Assembly: GCA_014529385.2 (NCBI GenBank)
Contig: CM043953.1
Span: 72,297,872-72,361,871, forward strand
Direction: 5' to 3'
Length of the DNA stretch: 64,000 nt
Source: Adiantum capillus-veneris
Taxonomy: Eukaryota > Streptophyta > Polypodiopsida > Polypodiales > Pteridaceae
Part shown: in pieces, positions 10,200 to 22,800 of the stretch
Layout: each line of letters begins with the position of its first letter
How positions within the stretch are numbered: position 1 is the first letter of the stretch
Made by a program: the position numbers and the translations under genes
Notes under the pieces: generated by a model
Told to the model about the DNA's origin: nothing
Seen by the model: the letters and a program-made list of their open reading frames with translations, nothing else
The model's database searches: none

Positions 10200-13100
10200 G
10201 TCATCGATATCGATGTGCCTGCATCACCATACAATGATCGGATGTCATTTGGGTAGAGCTCATGCTCCAAGTGGATTTCTGGGATAGGAGCTGACACAAG
10301 TGTGGCACTTCCATCTTTTCTATTCCTAATCTGTTCCCATAGCTCTGAGGCCATTGTTCTTCTACCTCCGGAATTGGCAATGGTTCTTGAGAGTGCGTTC
10401 CATCTGTTGTATTGGCTACCACCCTCGTATCCAACGGTGTTTCGTCTATAAGATTGGGTAGGTTATTCTCTTCAATTCCCCTCTCCTCTAACTCCTGAAT
10501 CTTTTCTCGTATGAGTACCTCAATTTTTGGAGTCAAAGGAACTCATGGTTTCATAAGCGCTTGAGCGGCTTGAATGAGCTCTTTGCACATCTTTAGCCTC
10601 TCTTTCTCATAGCCTAGATGAGGGTACGTTAACCACCTATCCTCTTGGGTTTGGTTAGGCTTTAGCCTTGCCTCATAAGCTTTCAAAATTGCATCCAAAG
10701 GTTCGAACACCTTGTCTAGTAAGACTAACCCTCTTGATGGCAGTTCCAACGGTTTCTTTATCTCATTGTTGCCCTTAAGATCTCTTTCCCTTTGAAGTTG
10801 TTCCTCTGTTTTCCGCAATTTGGTTTCCAATGCTGTTTTTTTCTTTTCTCTTTTGGCTTTCATCTTGTTTCGTTTCGCCTTCCAGGATTTTCTAGGGGTT
10901 CGGACAGACAAGTTGCCTATCTCTGTTTGGCTGGCTGGGACATTCCTTGCTCCCTCATGTGCTTGAGCTCTAGTGACCACGTTTATCGGAATGTTTGGTT
11001 TTTTTGCTGATCCACTTGAGCTTGGCACAATCCCTATTTTGTTCATGGTTGCTTTTCCTTTGTTTTTGCGGTTTTTTGGGCAGTGTGGAATAAGATGGTC
11101 GGTCGTGCATCCGTCACAAAATCCAAAAAATTTCACCCGCTCTCCTTTTTTTGGACAAACTCTAGCCCAGTGATCACCACCACATTCATAGCATGGTCCT
11201 ACAGGTGGTGGAGAAGCTTGTGGAGCTCCCATCAGTTGTCTTGTTCTAGGAAGGTAGCCTCTAGGTTTGTAGCCCTGATTTTCCATAAACATGAGCATAT
11301 TCTCATCGACCAAGTAATGATTTTTGGTTGGTTGTGCTATGTATGAGGGCTCGGGCATTTCTTCTAGAATTATCCATGGATTATGTCCCTCTAGAGAAAA
11401 TGCATTCCTATCAATTTCCCTTTCATAAGTATTGTCTGAATCTTCTCGGAATGAGACTACCTAGATCATACTCTGATCAGAAGGTGGTTCTAAGGGTTGA
11501 AAAAGCCTTACCATAGCCCTATTTTCTTGGGTTAAAGGAGATCGATGTCCCAACACAGGTTGAGCTTTTTCTTGACCCAAGATTGCGTTATTTGACCCCA
11601 CTTGGTACCTTGGAGGGGGCAGAAGTTGTTGTCCCCCATGTGGTCCGTATTGTCTCTCTCTAACATAGTTTCGATTATAAAAACATTCGTGAGTTTCGTG
11701 GTTTGTCCATTTTTGTTCTGTAGGACACCATGTCAATATTTGTTGTGCATTTACTCCTGGCCTTTGTTAAAGGTTGCACCAATGGGTTGGATGGTCACCT
11801 CCACAGGTATCGCATTTTTGGGTGGGTGGTTGTCGTGTGTTTGGGTTCGTCTTGTTTCCTTGGTTTATCCTCCTGATCACTTCCTCGATCATTCGATCAA
11901 CGTTCGACACAGTTGGGTTTTGTCCTCCCAATTTTCTTGTGGACTCACTCATGGTTGAAGAGGTGCTACTAGTCCCCTGATCTGTGTCTTCAATCACCTC
12001 CCCATATGCCTTGTAGTTATCTACAAGATACAATGCCTCTTTCATGACTTGCTCAAAGGTTACACATGCTTTCAGGTGCAAGTCATTTTTGAGCGTGTCA
12101 TTTTGCAATCCCTCTAGGAAGAGGACTGATAGTCTTTCATCCTGAGGTAGTTCTCGAGCAGGGCATCTTTTTATGTACTACTTGAAATGAAGTGATGCTT
12201 CCTTCACTTTCTCTTTTTCCTTTTGCCTAAATGCATAGATCTGGGAGACAGTGTTATGCTTGATCCCTCTTTTTGAGAATTCCTTAGAGAATTCTCGAAG
12301 AAGTTGCTCAATACTTGGGAATTCCAAGTTGTTTAATGGTTGGAACCAAGTCAAGGCTGTACCTTGCAATGTCAACCCAAATCCTTCATATTGAGTGTGG
12401 AAATCAATTACTTGTTCCACTCTCAATACTTGTTTGAATATTGAAACATGGGCATACAGATCTCCAGATCCATTATACTTTTTGGGTAAGCATTTTTCCA
12501 CCTGAGATGGTCGCATACGCCTGGCCTCTGCAACCACTCTAAAAACTCATGGTCCCCCTGGGGTAGCTTCTCTTGGTTCATAATCTCCTCTTGGTACTAA
12601 CAGTGGGATCCTATCTGCTATACGTTCATCAAGTCAATCTCGTGTAATAGTCGGAGGGATTCCAGTGGTGTAAGTGAATTCAGGAACAGTACTACCCCTA
12701 TGTGTGTTCATGGAAGCCCTAGTTGTCGTCGACCCTAAAGGTTCTGTTTTTGGAACTCATTCATGTCCATAAGAATCGTCCACTCTGGTTCTCAAGGGGC
12801 TCTCAAGTACAGTCTCAGGTCTGATGTGAGTAGTCGTGGTTTTTACCTCTTCTGGATTTACATAGTATTGGTGGAGTGGTCCTCCAAAATATGTATATCT
12901 CTTTAACTCCTTCCGATCCATTGGAGAGTACTTTTGGCTATACTTGTCCATTATGACCACCTGAATACTTCTGCCCTCCGTGTACGTGTAAACATACAAG
13001 TTTTTCCGGTCTGTTTATTCTTTGATGCAAGGCACGACACATCTGTAATAGAGTGTTTGTTCTCCATTATTGAACTTATAAAGCCCCACATATGTGTTGT

Positions 13101-13650
13101 CTGTGTTAAGGCGCTCTGTCTCATTGGTGCGTCTGAGTACCAGGTTTTGTTTCTCCATTTTGGGTGGTGCATCGGCCAGCTCGTTATCTACTTTGTCGTT
13201 GGTGCCGATCATTCCCTATTTATTCACAATATAAGGGTTATGAACCACTAGGTACATCATTCCCTCTCGGTTGAAATATCTATCCCCTTCATAATCAACA
13301 TCTACAAGGTCTCTGAACTTGCTCGACTTATTTTCCAACTTAACACAGTAGGGGTCCATTCCATCCTTATAGATTTTGGCTTTAAGCACATTTTCAAATT
13401 GAAACTTCAAATACAAAAATTTCACATCAAATGTCGGCTGAGAAGGACGCACCCATCGAAGTTGTTCCCTTAGGGTTTGACTTGTTAGAATCTTTAGTCA
13501 AGAGGCCGTATAATCTCTCAGACAAAGTGTCAAAAAAACTCTCCTCTAAAATGGGTTTCAAAGGTGGCAGTGGTCTCTGATTCACACTTTCTTCTGTTGA
13601 GTGATTACTCCCTTGATCAAAGATGTTGTGGTTCCTATTCTGGTACAATC
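10200..13650 (-). pseudogene. Gypsy gag fossil with three CX2CX3HX4C boxes
   Basis: The capsid-like core is at about 12178-12537 (LTLQGTALTWFQPL, then LLREFSKEFSKRG), typical of retrotransposon gag. Downstream on the reverse strand are CDTCGGDHPTHWC (near 11790), CYECGGDHWARVC (near 11180) and CDGCTTDHLIPHC (near 11100), each with 2-3-4 spacing. A basic coiled-coil segment lies at about 10.75-10.95 kb. The N-terminal part (13.2-13.65 kb) is low in recognisable signal. The gag is long and broken in several places. Confidence 0.7.
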
Positions 13651-13654
13651 TTCC

Positions 13655-15640
13655 TGATCACACATTCATGAAGAATTAGTAACAAGAAAAATCCAAACCG
13701 AGTTACCTCATTAAATAGTTTGAATCTCTCGTTTGTTCTTGCTTGCTGGGTAGTATCTTCCAGTACCTGCAATCTGTCAAGAATTTTCTTGATAGTTGTA
13801 AGCTTACAGTTGTTCTTGTTAGTTCTTGCTTTTGTTCGACAAAATTAGCACACAATTCCCTACACAACCTCAAGAATTTTGATCCAATTTTAATTTTGAA
13901 AGAAGCACCAGGTTGCTATGGACTAGATCCTTGTATGGTAAGTTTCTGTCTCTGTTCTGACTCAGAGGTACATGGATCGCGATCCATGCTGAGAAGCCAA
14001 TTGAACTTTTGTTGCTATCATCAGTTTTAACATGATTAAGGGGTCTTCCAGTACCAATTTTTTTTTAAATGAATCTCTGGATTGGAGGCTAAGTTGATTT
14101 TGTCACTTTGCCTTAGCTTCTATCAGTTCTGAGAGTTGGAATGGTTTCTTGCATCCAATTTCAACTCTGGAGGACCACTAGACTCTCTGTGATCCCTCTA
14201 GCTATGGTACTAGTTTGGTGTCAATTTGTGTCCGGGGAACATGGACCGCGATCCATGTTCCTTTGTGTCAAAATACACTAAATTTTGTCCCACAGCTGGT
14301 CCTTGGCCTACTGATGCTGACTATATGATTTTTGAATTCCTTAAAGCTTCTTTGGACAGACAAAAGTCAGCTTTAGGGTTTATGTTAGTGGTTTCCCCCT
14401 TGATCTAATTTTTGCCACCCTTTGGCCTCTTTTTGAAATTTTTTGATAAGGGTCCTTTAGGATAAAGTGCTCCAATTGTTATCACTTCCCTGCTTGTCTT
14501 TTATCAGCTCAAAATTCCAAAAAGGTACATGGATCGCGATCCATGTTTGGCAAGATTTTGAACTGACGCTTTGTGAGCTGATCACACAAGGTATGATTAT
14601 GCTATTCCCCAAGTCTTTTTGGATTTGGTCAGTTTTTTCCAAGTGAGAAGCAGAATTTTGTGTCTGTTTTGTGGTTTTTTGCAAACCACTCCTTTTCTGG
14701 TATTTTGACAAGCTTTTTTCACTTTTTGTCTATGGCTCGTTTTGGAAAAGTTGTTCAACTAGTAATTAGGAGTACACTGGTCAAATCTTAATGTCAGATG
14801 TCTACCTGGAACATGGATCGCGATCCATGTTGGGAAGCACCTAGGCATGAAATTTGGTTCTGTGGATTCCTTGCTTCTAGTTGGTCCCAATTCTCATCCC
14901 TTTTTGGATTTGGGCAAATAAAAGTTCAACTTTTTCTTGTTTTCCCTTTTTTCCAAGGTTTTGGTGTGCTCACCCCAATCTTTTGATTTTTATGATCTTC
15001 TAGCCCTCTTTTTCTCACTAAACTCAAGGTTCTAATGCCTAAGAGCCTGTTCTAAGCAAAGGAAATAATTTTAGCACATTTTGCCAAAAAGGTACATGGA
15101 TCGCGATCCATGTTTGGCAAGATTTTTGGCAGTTTTTTTTATAGTCTTTTCCAAGAAGTGTTTTTATCCCCTTCTTGAAAGTTTTACTGGGTTTGGTCCA
15201 GTTTTGAATCTCTGACCATCACTTCTTCAATTTTTCCGAGTTATGGTCTTCAACACCAAAATAAGGTTTTTAACAGTTTTTCCCTCGATCCTTTTGGCCA
15301 CAAATGATGGTATAATTTGTTTCCTAGCCTACTCCTATAACTAAAATGAATATGCAAACATAACTGAACTTAGCAGTACGGAAATAACAGCAATGTGTGT
15401 GGTGGAACAGCCCTTTCCAAGCATGTAAAAAATCAAAGAACGAAATACTATCTTGTACTTCACTCACGGTTTTCTTTGCTCTTAAGGAATAGCACTGGCT
15501 AGTCTCGGACTCCAATCTCTATTAAGCACTAAACCTACGTCTAGCTGCTTCACTGTCTATGGATAAGCGGAACGGGTATCACAAGCTTGAAGGGAGATTT
15601 TTTGTTTTTTTGTACACTGAGTCACTCACCACCTAAGGAT
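13655..15640 (-). other. Long 5' leader of the reverse-strand Gypsy fossil
   Basis: No gene. This is the untranslated stretch between primer site and gag. It is T-rich on the plus strand and built from weakly similar units of about 284 bp, each carrying the same 18-bp palindrome. Confidence 0.6.
13971..15112. repeat. Array of five 18-bp palindromes CATGGATCGCGATCCATG
   Basis: Copies lie at 13971-13988, 14240-14257 (one change), 14528-14545, 14812-14829 and 15095-15112. Start-to-start distances are 269, 288, 284 and 283 bp. Most copies extend to 20 bp as ACATGG...CCATGT. The DNA between them is only weakly alike from unit to unit. A degenerate sixth copy lies at about 15994-16010, within the LTR. 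Confidence 0.9.
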
Positions 15641-15646
15641 CGGTTT

Positions 15647-15664
15647 CCTCGGCAGGGGCGCCAA
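15647..15664 (-). other. Primer-binding site
   Basis: The reverse strand reads TTGGCGCCCCTGCCGAGG directly after the LTR end (..GCTAACA). It matches the TGGCGCC-type primer site of plant non-chromodomain Gypsy elements and resembles that of the young Gypsy at 18754. Confidence 0.8.
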
Positions 15665-16479
15665 TGTTAGCGGGTCACTGCGACGGATGTCTGTAGCATA
15701 GCTCGTTTGCACTAACATAATGTCAATATGCAAGGAATCGACTCGGGATGGGGCACCGAGACTTAATGAGAGTGTCAATCTCACCAAAGTGAACTCAAGG
15801 GCTACTCGTTCTACGACAAAAGCAAATCAACCACTTCCTAATCAGACAATCAGTATGCGTCCAATCTCAACACTAAACGTCATCACGCCTTTTCGGTATC
15901 CAAAAGAATCCGGAATGCCACGAAACTTAAGGAGAGGTATCACAACATTTATGGGCTCAATCCTACCAAGTTCTGTCACCATCTAGGAAGGTACATAAAT
16001 CACGATCCATCACAAAAAATGTGTAGAAAACTGAAACAGAAGTACTTGGAAAGATCTACCTTAAGCATAGAAACACTTATCCATGGTCAAAACATCAAAA
16101 AACAACCATTTTAACTCCCAAATCAATGCATTTAGCTCACAAACAATACGCCGTGAACCATAGCAGAATTGGAAATGATTACACTTAGATTGTAGAGCAA
16201 GAGACAAGGAACGCAATGTGCTATTTGGAATAGAATTCTGATTACCATCTCAGGAGAAAAGAAGATTACAAGTTGTAGTCATAAGAAGCCTCCACGGTGT
16301 ACTTTTCTTTTCCTTCAACTAATGATACTTCTTTTTTCAAAACTAAGGGTTTTGACTTTAAAAGTTAGGGGGCTTTCCCATGGCCATCCGACCTCTTACA
16401 AGGGTGTAGACTTAGAGAAATAAAAAGGGTATAGTCTAATCTCATCATGATTACAAATCATCTTAGGCTGAATTACATG
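15665..16479 (-). repeat. LTR of the reverse-strand Gypsy fossil (outer end approximate)
   Basis: The inner boundary is fixed by the primer site: plus strand TGTTAGCGGG at 15665. The outer boundary is a guess, at ..GAATTACA near 16479, because no second copy exists for comparison. It contains a decayed copy of the leader palindrome at about 15994. Confidence 0.5.
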
Positions 16480-16496
16480 GTTTTTTTTTTAAAGAG

Positions 16497-17843
16497 TGTC
16501 CACAAGGTTTGGTGTGCATACGCCTGTATCCACCAAACAGCCCCGATGAAACTTCACCTGTCAATATATTGGCAACCAGGACTCCAATTGTCCATTTGAA
16601 AATACCGACACATTTTACATCTCAAGATCTAAACATATCTCCACTGAAACCCACTTTGATCACCGAGCATCACCTGTCTTGTCCATCTCCAATCTACAAT
16701 GCACTCCAGCTTTAAATTGATATATCTTCCACTATGTAGCTTCGTTTGATGAGCCGTTTGGACCAGCTCATACATCACTTCAAGCTCTAAATTCCCAAGC
16801 AAGAAAACAACCCTTCCTAACATATTTACATGCCATCTCATCTGGCCCATCTTGAATCCTTTTTGGCCTTTAAAACCACATTCAATATACATCTCCGATG
16901 TCACTTGCCTACCCAGGCCTTCCACGTCTACTTTAGCACTCTACCATGCACCTATTAACACTGCTTGTGCCTTCTGCTAGGGTCGACACACTTTGGTTGC
17001 ACCATCATTGCCAACCTCCTTATTGAACATTAATGTTCGACCAGAAAACCGCTTTATTCTTCTACCAACTGCAAAAACTGGAAAACACTATTTACCACCA
17101 TATGCACAAGGCCCAAATGCTATCTGTTGCTGCCAAACCTCAAGTGGGTTGCCCCACCCCTTGCATCATAGCACATCTTCCACCTGGATCAAATGGCCAG
17201 CCACTTGTTGCATCGCACAAATAACCATCAACACCTCCAGGGTCAAATAGGACAATCTAGTTCTCACCCTTCATCTGCAATTTCTTACCATAGTGTTTCT
17301 CCCAACCACCAGCGTGCTTTCTCTAATTGCCTTCAGCCACAACCTCATCATATAAATCAACACATCAAACAATTGAGCATGACCCTCCCTCCCAACATGT
17401 AAAGTGAGGACCTTCGTACAAGAAACCTCCTCCAAAAGTCATTTTGATTGATCCCAACACTCCTCCACTATGTCGGCATGTGCCGACATAACCCTAGCAC
17501 TGCTCACCCACCAGCATAATCTCCTCTTTTGGAGGGGCTAACCCTCGCATCACCTGTATCTTGGTCAAAGCCTTATCAACAAGCACATGCATACCTCATC
17601 CATGGCATCCTTGGCATCATCAAAGACCCAATCAGACTCACTTTCAAGGCATATGTGACTGAAGAACCCTTATATATAGCATCACCATTGCAGTCCATAG
17701 ACAATTTTAGCTCCTCCTCCCTATGGTCCGCATCCAACACATCATGAGCAAAAGGAAAATGTCCAAACCCCTTGGTTTTTGATTCATCATCATCCTCTTG
17801 TCAACTTGGTAGGCCAGCTTGGCTATCCATAAACTGAGCTTCA
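16497..17843 (-). repeat. LTR-like terminal block, left copy
   Basis: Paralogous to 33963-35290 along its length; shared landmarks include TACAATGCACTCCAGCTTT, CCTTCTGCTAGGGTCGACAC and CTTGGCTATCCATAAACT. A near-perfect inverted repeat, TATGTCGGCA-TG-TGCCGACATA, lies at 17469-17490 and is partly kept in the other copy near 34930. Open frames here are not maintained in both copies, consistent with LTR sequence. Confidence 0.6.
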
Positions 17844-18146
17844 TCCTTTCATGCAAAGCTCAAAACCATTTGCATTGCAACAACACTCTCTACTAATACC
17901 TTCACCAGCATGGTCATCAACATGGTGCTGCATAGCACCCTCATCTATCTTCCTCCACAACCTTCGACACTTCAACCTACTCTTCCTTCACATTCTCTAT
18001 CACCACATTATCACACAAAGAACAAGGAAGCTTTATTCTTACCATCATAGCATCGTCGAATTACGTCTCCTTGCCATAGGATGTGGACTCATTTGCTCTA
18101 TCCTCCTCGCTTGCTCCCCAAGAACTCGAGCTTGTATCTTTATCAT
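17844..18146 (-). other. Interior of the split gag-only element, left part
   Basis: About 300 bp between the left terminal block and the young Gypsy insertion. It continues at 31605 on the far side of that insertion. No domain is recognised. Confidence 0.5.
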
Positions 18147-18749
18147 TGTTAACCCTCACGGCTCACGGACACCCTATCACCTACGAGACGGACGTTGTAA
18201 CCTACGGTGGACATTGTATTATTTATTTGGTAGAGTCAGGTACCGGGCTTGTCGGTCCAATAGCAAAAGGGTAAGAGTGATCGCCGATGAGAGGCGCACT
18301 CTAACTGGGACATTCAAGGGATTAGTTGGCTAAGCATAGGCGCCCAAGTGTGAATGGGGTGAGCTCATATAAAAGCCAACTAAACCTAAAATTCACTCAT
18401 TCTCTCATTTGTGCAATAGAAGAGTGCTCTTGCTCCATCTCCATCTCCATCTTCTTCTTCTTCACCTCCTTGTGTGTGTGTGTGTATGTGAGAGAGAAAG
18501 AGAGAGAGAGAGAGCGATCGAGCATTGCGGCGGCACGACGGCGGTGAAGTGGTTGAGCGCGACGTAGCGGCGTCTCCTTCTTCTTCGCGGCGAGGAATCC
18601 TCCACGGCAGGAGCATAGAGCGGTGAGTGACACACCATTGCCCTGTTTTGAGCTTACTAGTTAAGCTAGTTGTGTGCTTGGAGCCGTCTGTGGCTCGCAC
18701 ACAGTGTTAGGCAAGTCCCTTGCTTCGACAGTGCGGCAAGGAGCGCACA
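18147..18749 (+). repeat. 5' LTR of the young Gypsy
   Basis: Runs from TGTTAACCC to GCGCACA. A TATA box (ATATAAAA) lies at 18367-18374. A short TG/GA microsatellite at about 18467-18514 is much longer in the 3' LTR. Confidence 0.93.
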
Positions 18750-18753
18750 TTTT

Positions 18754-18771
18754 TGGCGCCGCTGTCGGGGA
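18754..18771 (+). other. Primer-binding site of the young Gypsy
   Basis: TGGCGCCGCTGTCGGGGA starts four bases after the LTR. It is the standard primer site type of plant Tat/Athila-lineage Gypsy elements. Confidence 0.9.
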
Positions 18772-19302
18772 ATCGCCCTGCACTAAGCCCAAGAGGCACT
18801 TTGTGCTTCTCCTATGAGTTGTTTGTAGTAGGAAAGAAGAGGAAGAGGAAGAGGAATGAGTTGTTTTTCTGCAAGTTGTTAATTTCTGTATTGTCTGCAA
18901 GTTCTATGATTTCTGCATAATGTTGTGTTTTCTGTTTGCACACAGTCTTTGCACAATTAGTAGTCGTTAGCTTGTTCGCAGTGAATGAATAAGTAGGAAG
19001 GCAGTTAGCAATTTCTGTTTGCACACAGTCTGTACACAGTTTTCTGTCAAGGTTTGCCTGCACACAGTCTTTGCATAGTAAGGTAGTGAGAGAGGAAGTA
19101 GGTGGACAGTTATCCCACTGTCAGTAAGCAGTTAGCAGAGTGGTTAACAGATTAGTTAGTAGATTAGTTAGTGGTTAGCAGCACTGTTAGTAAGTAGATA
19201 AGGTAGTGAGCTGTCTGTGAGCTGTTGACAGAGAGGTTAGGTAGGTGTTGACAGTGTGTGTGGCCAAGAAAGGGTCACCTAAACCGCGCGCAGTCGTCGC
19301 CT

Positions 19303-19358
<56 letters not shown>

Positions 19359-19800
19359 GAAAATATTTAAGCGTGAGTGACTGGGGGGCTACACTAAAAT
19401 TTTGATCGGGATCATTTCCCCAAGCCCAAGCCCAAGCCCAAGCCTCAGTCCTCAGTTTTATGATATATACTAGACTCACTCTTATATATATACCCTACCC
19501 CCTCAAGAGGGAATGAGAGCATGTGGGGCAAGTCCTCCACTCTCCTCCCTTCTCTTCCCACTTGCACCCTTAGACTTTCTAATTTGGGCCTAGTTTCCTA
19601 CTAGAAATTGACAGTTTTAGGGATCCCGAGGACATAAAGTGACCAAACGGAGGGCTGTAAAGCACGGCACGTCCCTCTGACCGAGACGCTCGTTTTGAGC
19701 TATCATACATTCTATTCTATAGTTGGGTCAGAAAAAAAGGACCAAAAAATCAAAAAAAAAAAAAAGAAAAGACTTGGGTTGCAAAACAATCAAAAATACT
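18772..19800 (+). other. 5' leader of the young Gypsy, with (AT)n
   Basis: No gene. It contains several copies of a TTTGCACACAGTCTTTGCA-like motif (18935-19075), GTTAGTAGATTAGTTAG-type short repeats, an AT dinucleotide run at 19304-19353 and a CCCAAG hexamer run at about 19420-19444. Confidence 0.7.
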
Positions 19801-19802
19801 AG

Positions 19803-22800
19803 GTGAGCAGCCTTCACGGGCACTCACTGACACTTCTAGAGGATCCAAGTCATATGAACCTATGCTCTAGACGAGTGTTAGAGCACGAGCATATTGGTAG
19901 TGCCTCCATTTACGCAGGCACCCATTATTCCTCCACCTTAGGTTCTGGACCTTCGGCCGGGACTCAAGGTAGCGCGACCCAAGATCCTCATATCGCATCT
20001 AGTGATTCTTCCTCTGACTACGAAGTCATGGAGGGGTATCCTACACCAAACCCTGATAGTTCAAGTCAAGACATGCATGCGATGGGCCCACGGCCCGGGT
20101 CCAGCGTGTTTAGTCGCTTAAAAGAGATCCTTAGTAGAGCTACTCGCTCCAAACATGCGGTTAATGAAATAAATGAAGGGAGTGGGGAAGTAAATTCGTC
20201 ATTCATGCCTAAAATAGACCCTATGCTTCTTGAGAGTGTGCATGTGAATGTTCCATCCATTGCACCTCATGATCCTTTAGGACTATCTCCCTCTGAGGTT
20301 TTACTACCCGATGGTAGGAGTCTTGCCGAAGTACAAGAGATCGAACGCTATATGCAAGCAACAAGGGAGAGGGAAATTGAGAACCTATGAAGGCTAGAAC
20401 AAAGTCGAGCCCTGAAAGCAAAGGCTCCTATGACAACAATCATGCCAGCCGAGCAACCGAGTGCTCCCAAGGTAGCAGTCACGGAGGAGCAAGCGATGGG
20501 GAGCAATAATGCTTCCACTTCGAGGGAAACCTCCAGCACGCCAGGCCTAGATGGGATATTCCTAAACAAAAATTGGGAGTATGACCTACAAGCAGAAGCT
20601 TTAACTGATCAATACACAGAACACACCTATCATGTGGGTTGGTTAGATGTTCTACAATCCACATCGGATGCTACCAGCATAGATGAGCAACAACAGAAAG
20701 TCTGTGATGTCCTCCATAGGATTGTCGAGTTAGAAAGATGGAACACAGGGATCAACATGCCTTCAACAGGCCTAATGAGATTCTTGGATACGGGAAAGTT
20801 CAACCAACCAACCCTATCACAAATGGAGACTCCCTCAATGATCCCCATTGATCCTCCATATGTTGTTTTGTCAGGAGCCTGAGTACAATCTGAGCCCACA
20901 AGTGGCAGCTTTACCTTCCCAGATCTAGCTCATCTTTCTCTTAATGACACTACGGCTACCATGCATATCCCAGTGGTGAGCATGACAAGAAGTACACCAT
21001 GGAGTTCATTTGTTAACACTGGGCCGATGCCTAGTAGCACACTGCCCCCAACTATACCTACATGTATGTATAAATCATGTGCACCTGTCGTACCTCAGCC
21101 TCATGTAGCTCCTACACCTCCGATTATTCCAAGAGCTTACAATCCACAATGGCATTATCCAAGCTCTTATACAAGTGGAGCCATGCCATTTAATAATAGC
21201 ATGCCATATCAGGCACCCCCTATGCCTAGGGCCACGCCTGTAAACTTTGGACCACCGTCTGGTACACCACCATACGAAATATGGGACCCAAGAGCCGAGC
21301 GTATGCCAAGGCCAAGGCCAACTCCCATCTCACATGTGGTTCCAGGAGCACATACACCCATTATACCTGCTCAAATAGGAGATTTGGCAGCATTTGCTCA
21401 AACTATCGATCGCTCTATTGCGGAAACATGCGTAGTGCACCTAATAGAGAGCCTAGGAGCAAGGCAGTTCAAGTAGCTAAGCTCACATAGAAATTCAATG
21501 GAGACGGAGATGCTAGAAAGCATATGGAAGTCTTTGAACATGTGTGCGATTCCTTGGAAGAGCACAATGAGCTACATAAGTGTAAGGCTTTGAGTTTGAC
21601 CCTAAGCGGAAAGGCTGGAGATTGGTATAGAACCTTAAGAGTAGAAGAGAAAACGATCTACTCTACTCTTAGGAGACTGTTCTTAAAAGAATACATACGA
21701 GAGGGAGTACTTTGGGGTGTAGCCTCTCAGCTCCAGAAAGCCCAACGAGAAGAAGGTGAATCCGTGAGAGACTTCATTAGTCACCTAAAGAATTTGAATT
21801 CTCGATGCAATCCAAACAAGCGATTCAACAACAACCAATTGCTCGATAGATTCATTAGGGGACTATGACATGAAAGTATCTATAATGGCCTAGTCATTAG
21901 AGGTATCACTACTTGGGAAGCAGTCACCATGAATGCAATCCAATTGGAGGATAATTTAATGATTGCAGAAGAAAGAGTGTCCGCCGAGCCGAAGTCTAGT
22001 AGCTCGCATGTGTCAGGGCATGAGCCAATGAAGATAAAGCCAATCGTGAAAGAGCAAACGATATCTGAGATGACTTTGGCAGATCTCACCAAGGCCATCC
22101 AAGAAAGCCTTAGGGGTAATCATGCTCCACAAAACACTCATATGTATACAAGAAGGGAGCAACAATGGTGCTCAATTTGCTTGGGCCCACATACTACGAG
22201 TGAATGCCCTACTTTCAGAGTAAAATTTAACGGGACTTGTAACGCGTGTGGTAGGTATGGCCATCAAGCGAAGGATTGCCTAATGCTTAAACGCATCATG
22301 GAAAATAGACCGCCTATAGCTTGGGCAAACTCACCTCGAGTTCCTGCATTGATGCCTACCCCACCCATGGAGCAACAGTTGCCATTACAGCACATGGTCC
22401 CCAGAACCCAAAATGTGGTCCAAACCACACCGTTGCCACCTCCAGTGCTAGGACCGCAACCTCCTCATCCAAGAGTTACACCTATGAATCAAATAGGTTG
22501 CGAGTCATCTAGTACTTATGTAGATTGCGAAGAGGACATAGACTCTAGTATCACCTATGGAGTCGACATGCTTGAGGAGTGTCCCATGTACTATATGGAA
22601 GACCATTGGGGACAAATCAAACCGGTATATCAAGCTACTGCGCTAGCAGCAAGAGGCCAAAACATTAATAGTTTTGTCAGGAGACCACCTCTTCAGTGCT
22701 ACGAATGTGGTGGACCACATCGAGTAGCTGAGTGCCCCATTAGAATGCAAAAGAATGCTGCACTAATGCAAACAAGTCAAGGGAGTGCATTGGCAATGCC

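Larger units (their letters stand above)
8500..16479 (-). mobile_element. Old Ty3/Gypsy fossil, gag-protease half with leader and one LTR
   Basis: Read on the reverse strand, the order is LTR (15665 to about 16479), primer-binding site, a 2-kb leader, gag, CCHC boxes, protease, and the linker that normally precedes reverse transcriptase. It stops there: no RT, RNase H, integrase or second LTR is present. Protease and linker resemble those of the young Gypsy at 18147-31599 (for example an ILGRPFMR motif in both), so the two belong to related non-chromodomain lineages. It is truncated and carries many breaks. With one LTR, its age cannot be dated from LTR divergence. Confidence 0.75.

Noticed and set aside
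13971-15112. Evenly spaced repeats suggesting a CRISPR-like array
   Set aside because: Spacing of about 284 bp, an 18-bp palindromic unit, no cas genes and a plant retroelement context rule it out.
15720-15986. Plus-strand open frame of 88 codons
   Set aside because: Lies within the LTR of the reverse-strand Gypsy fossil with no domain and no supporting context.
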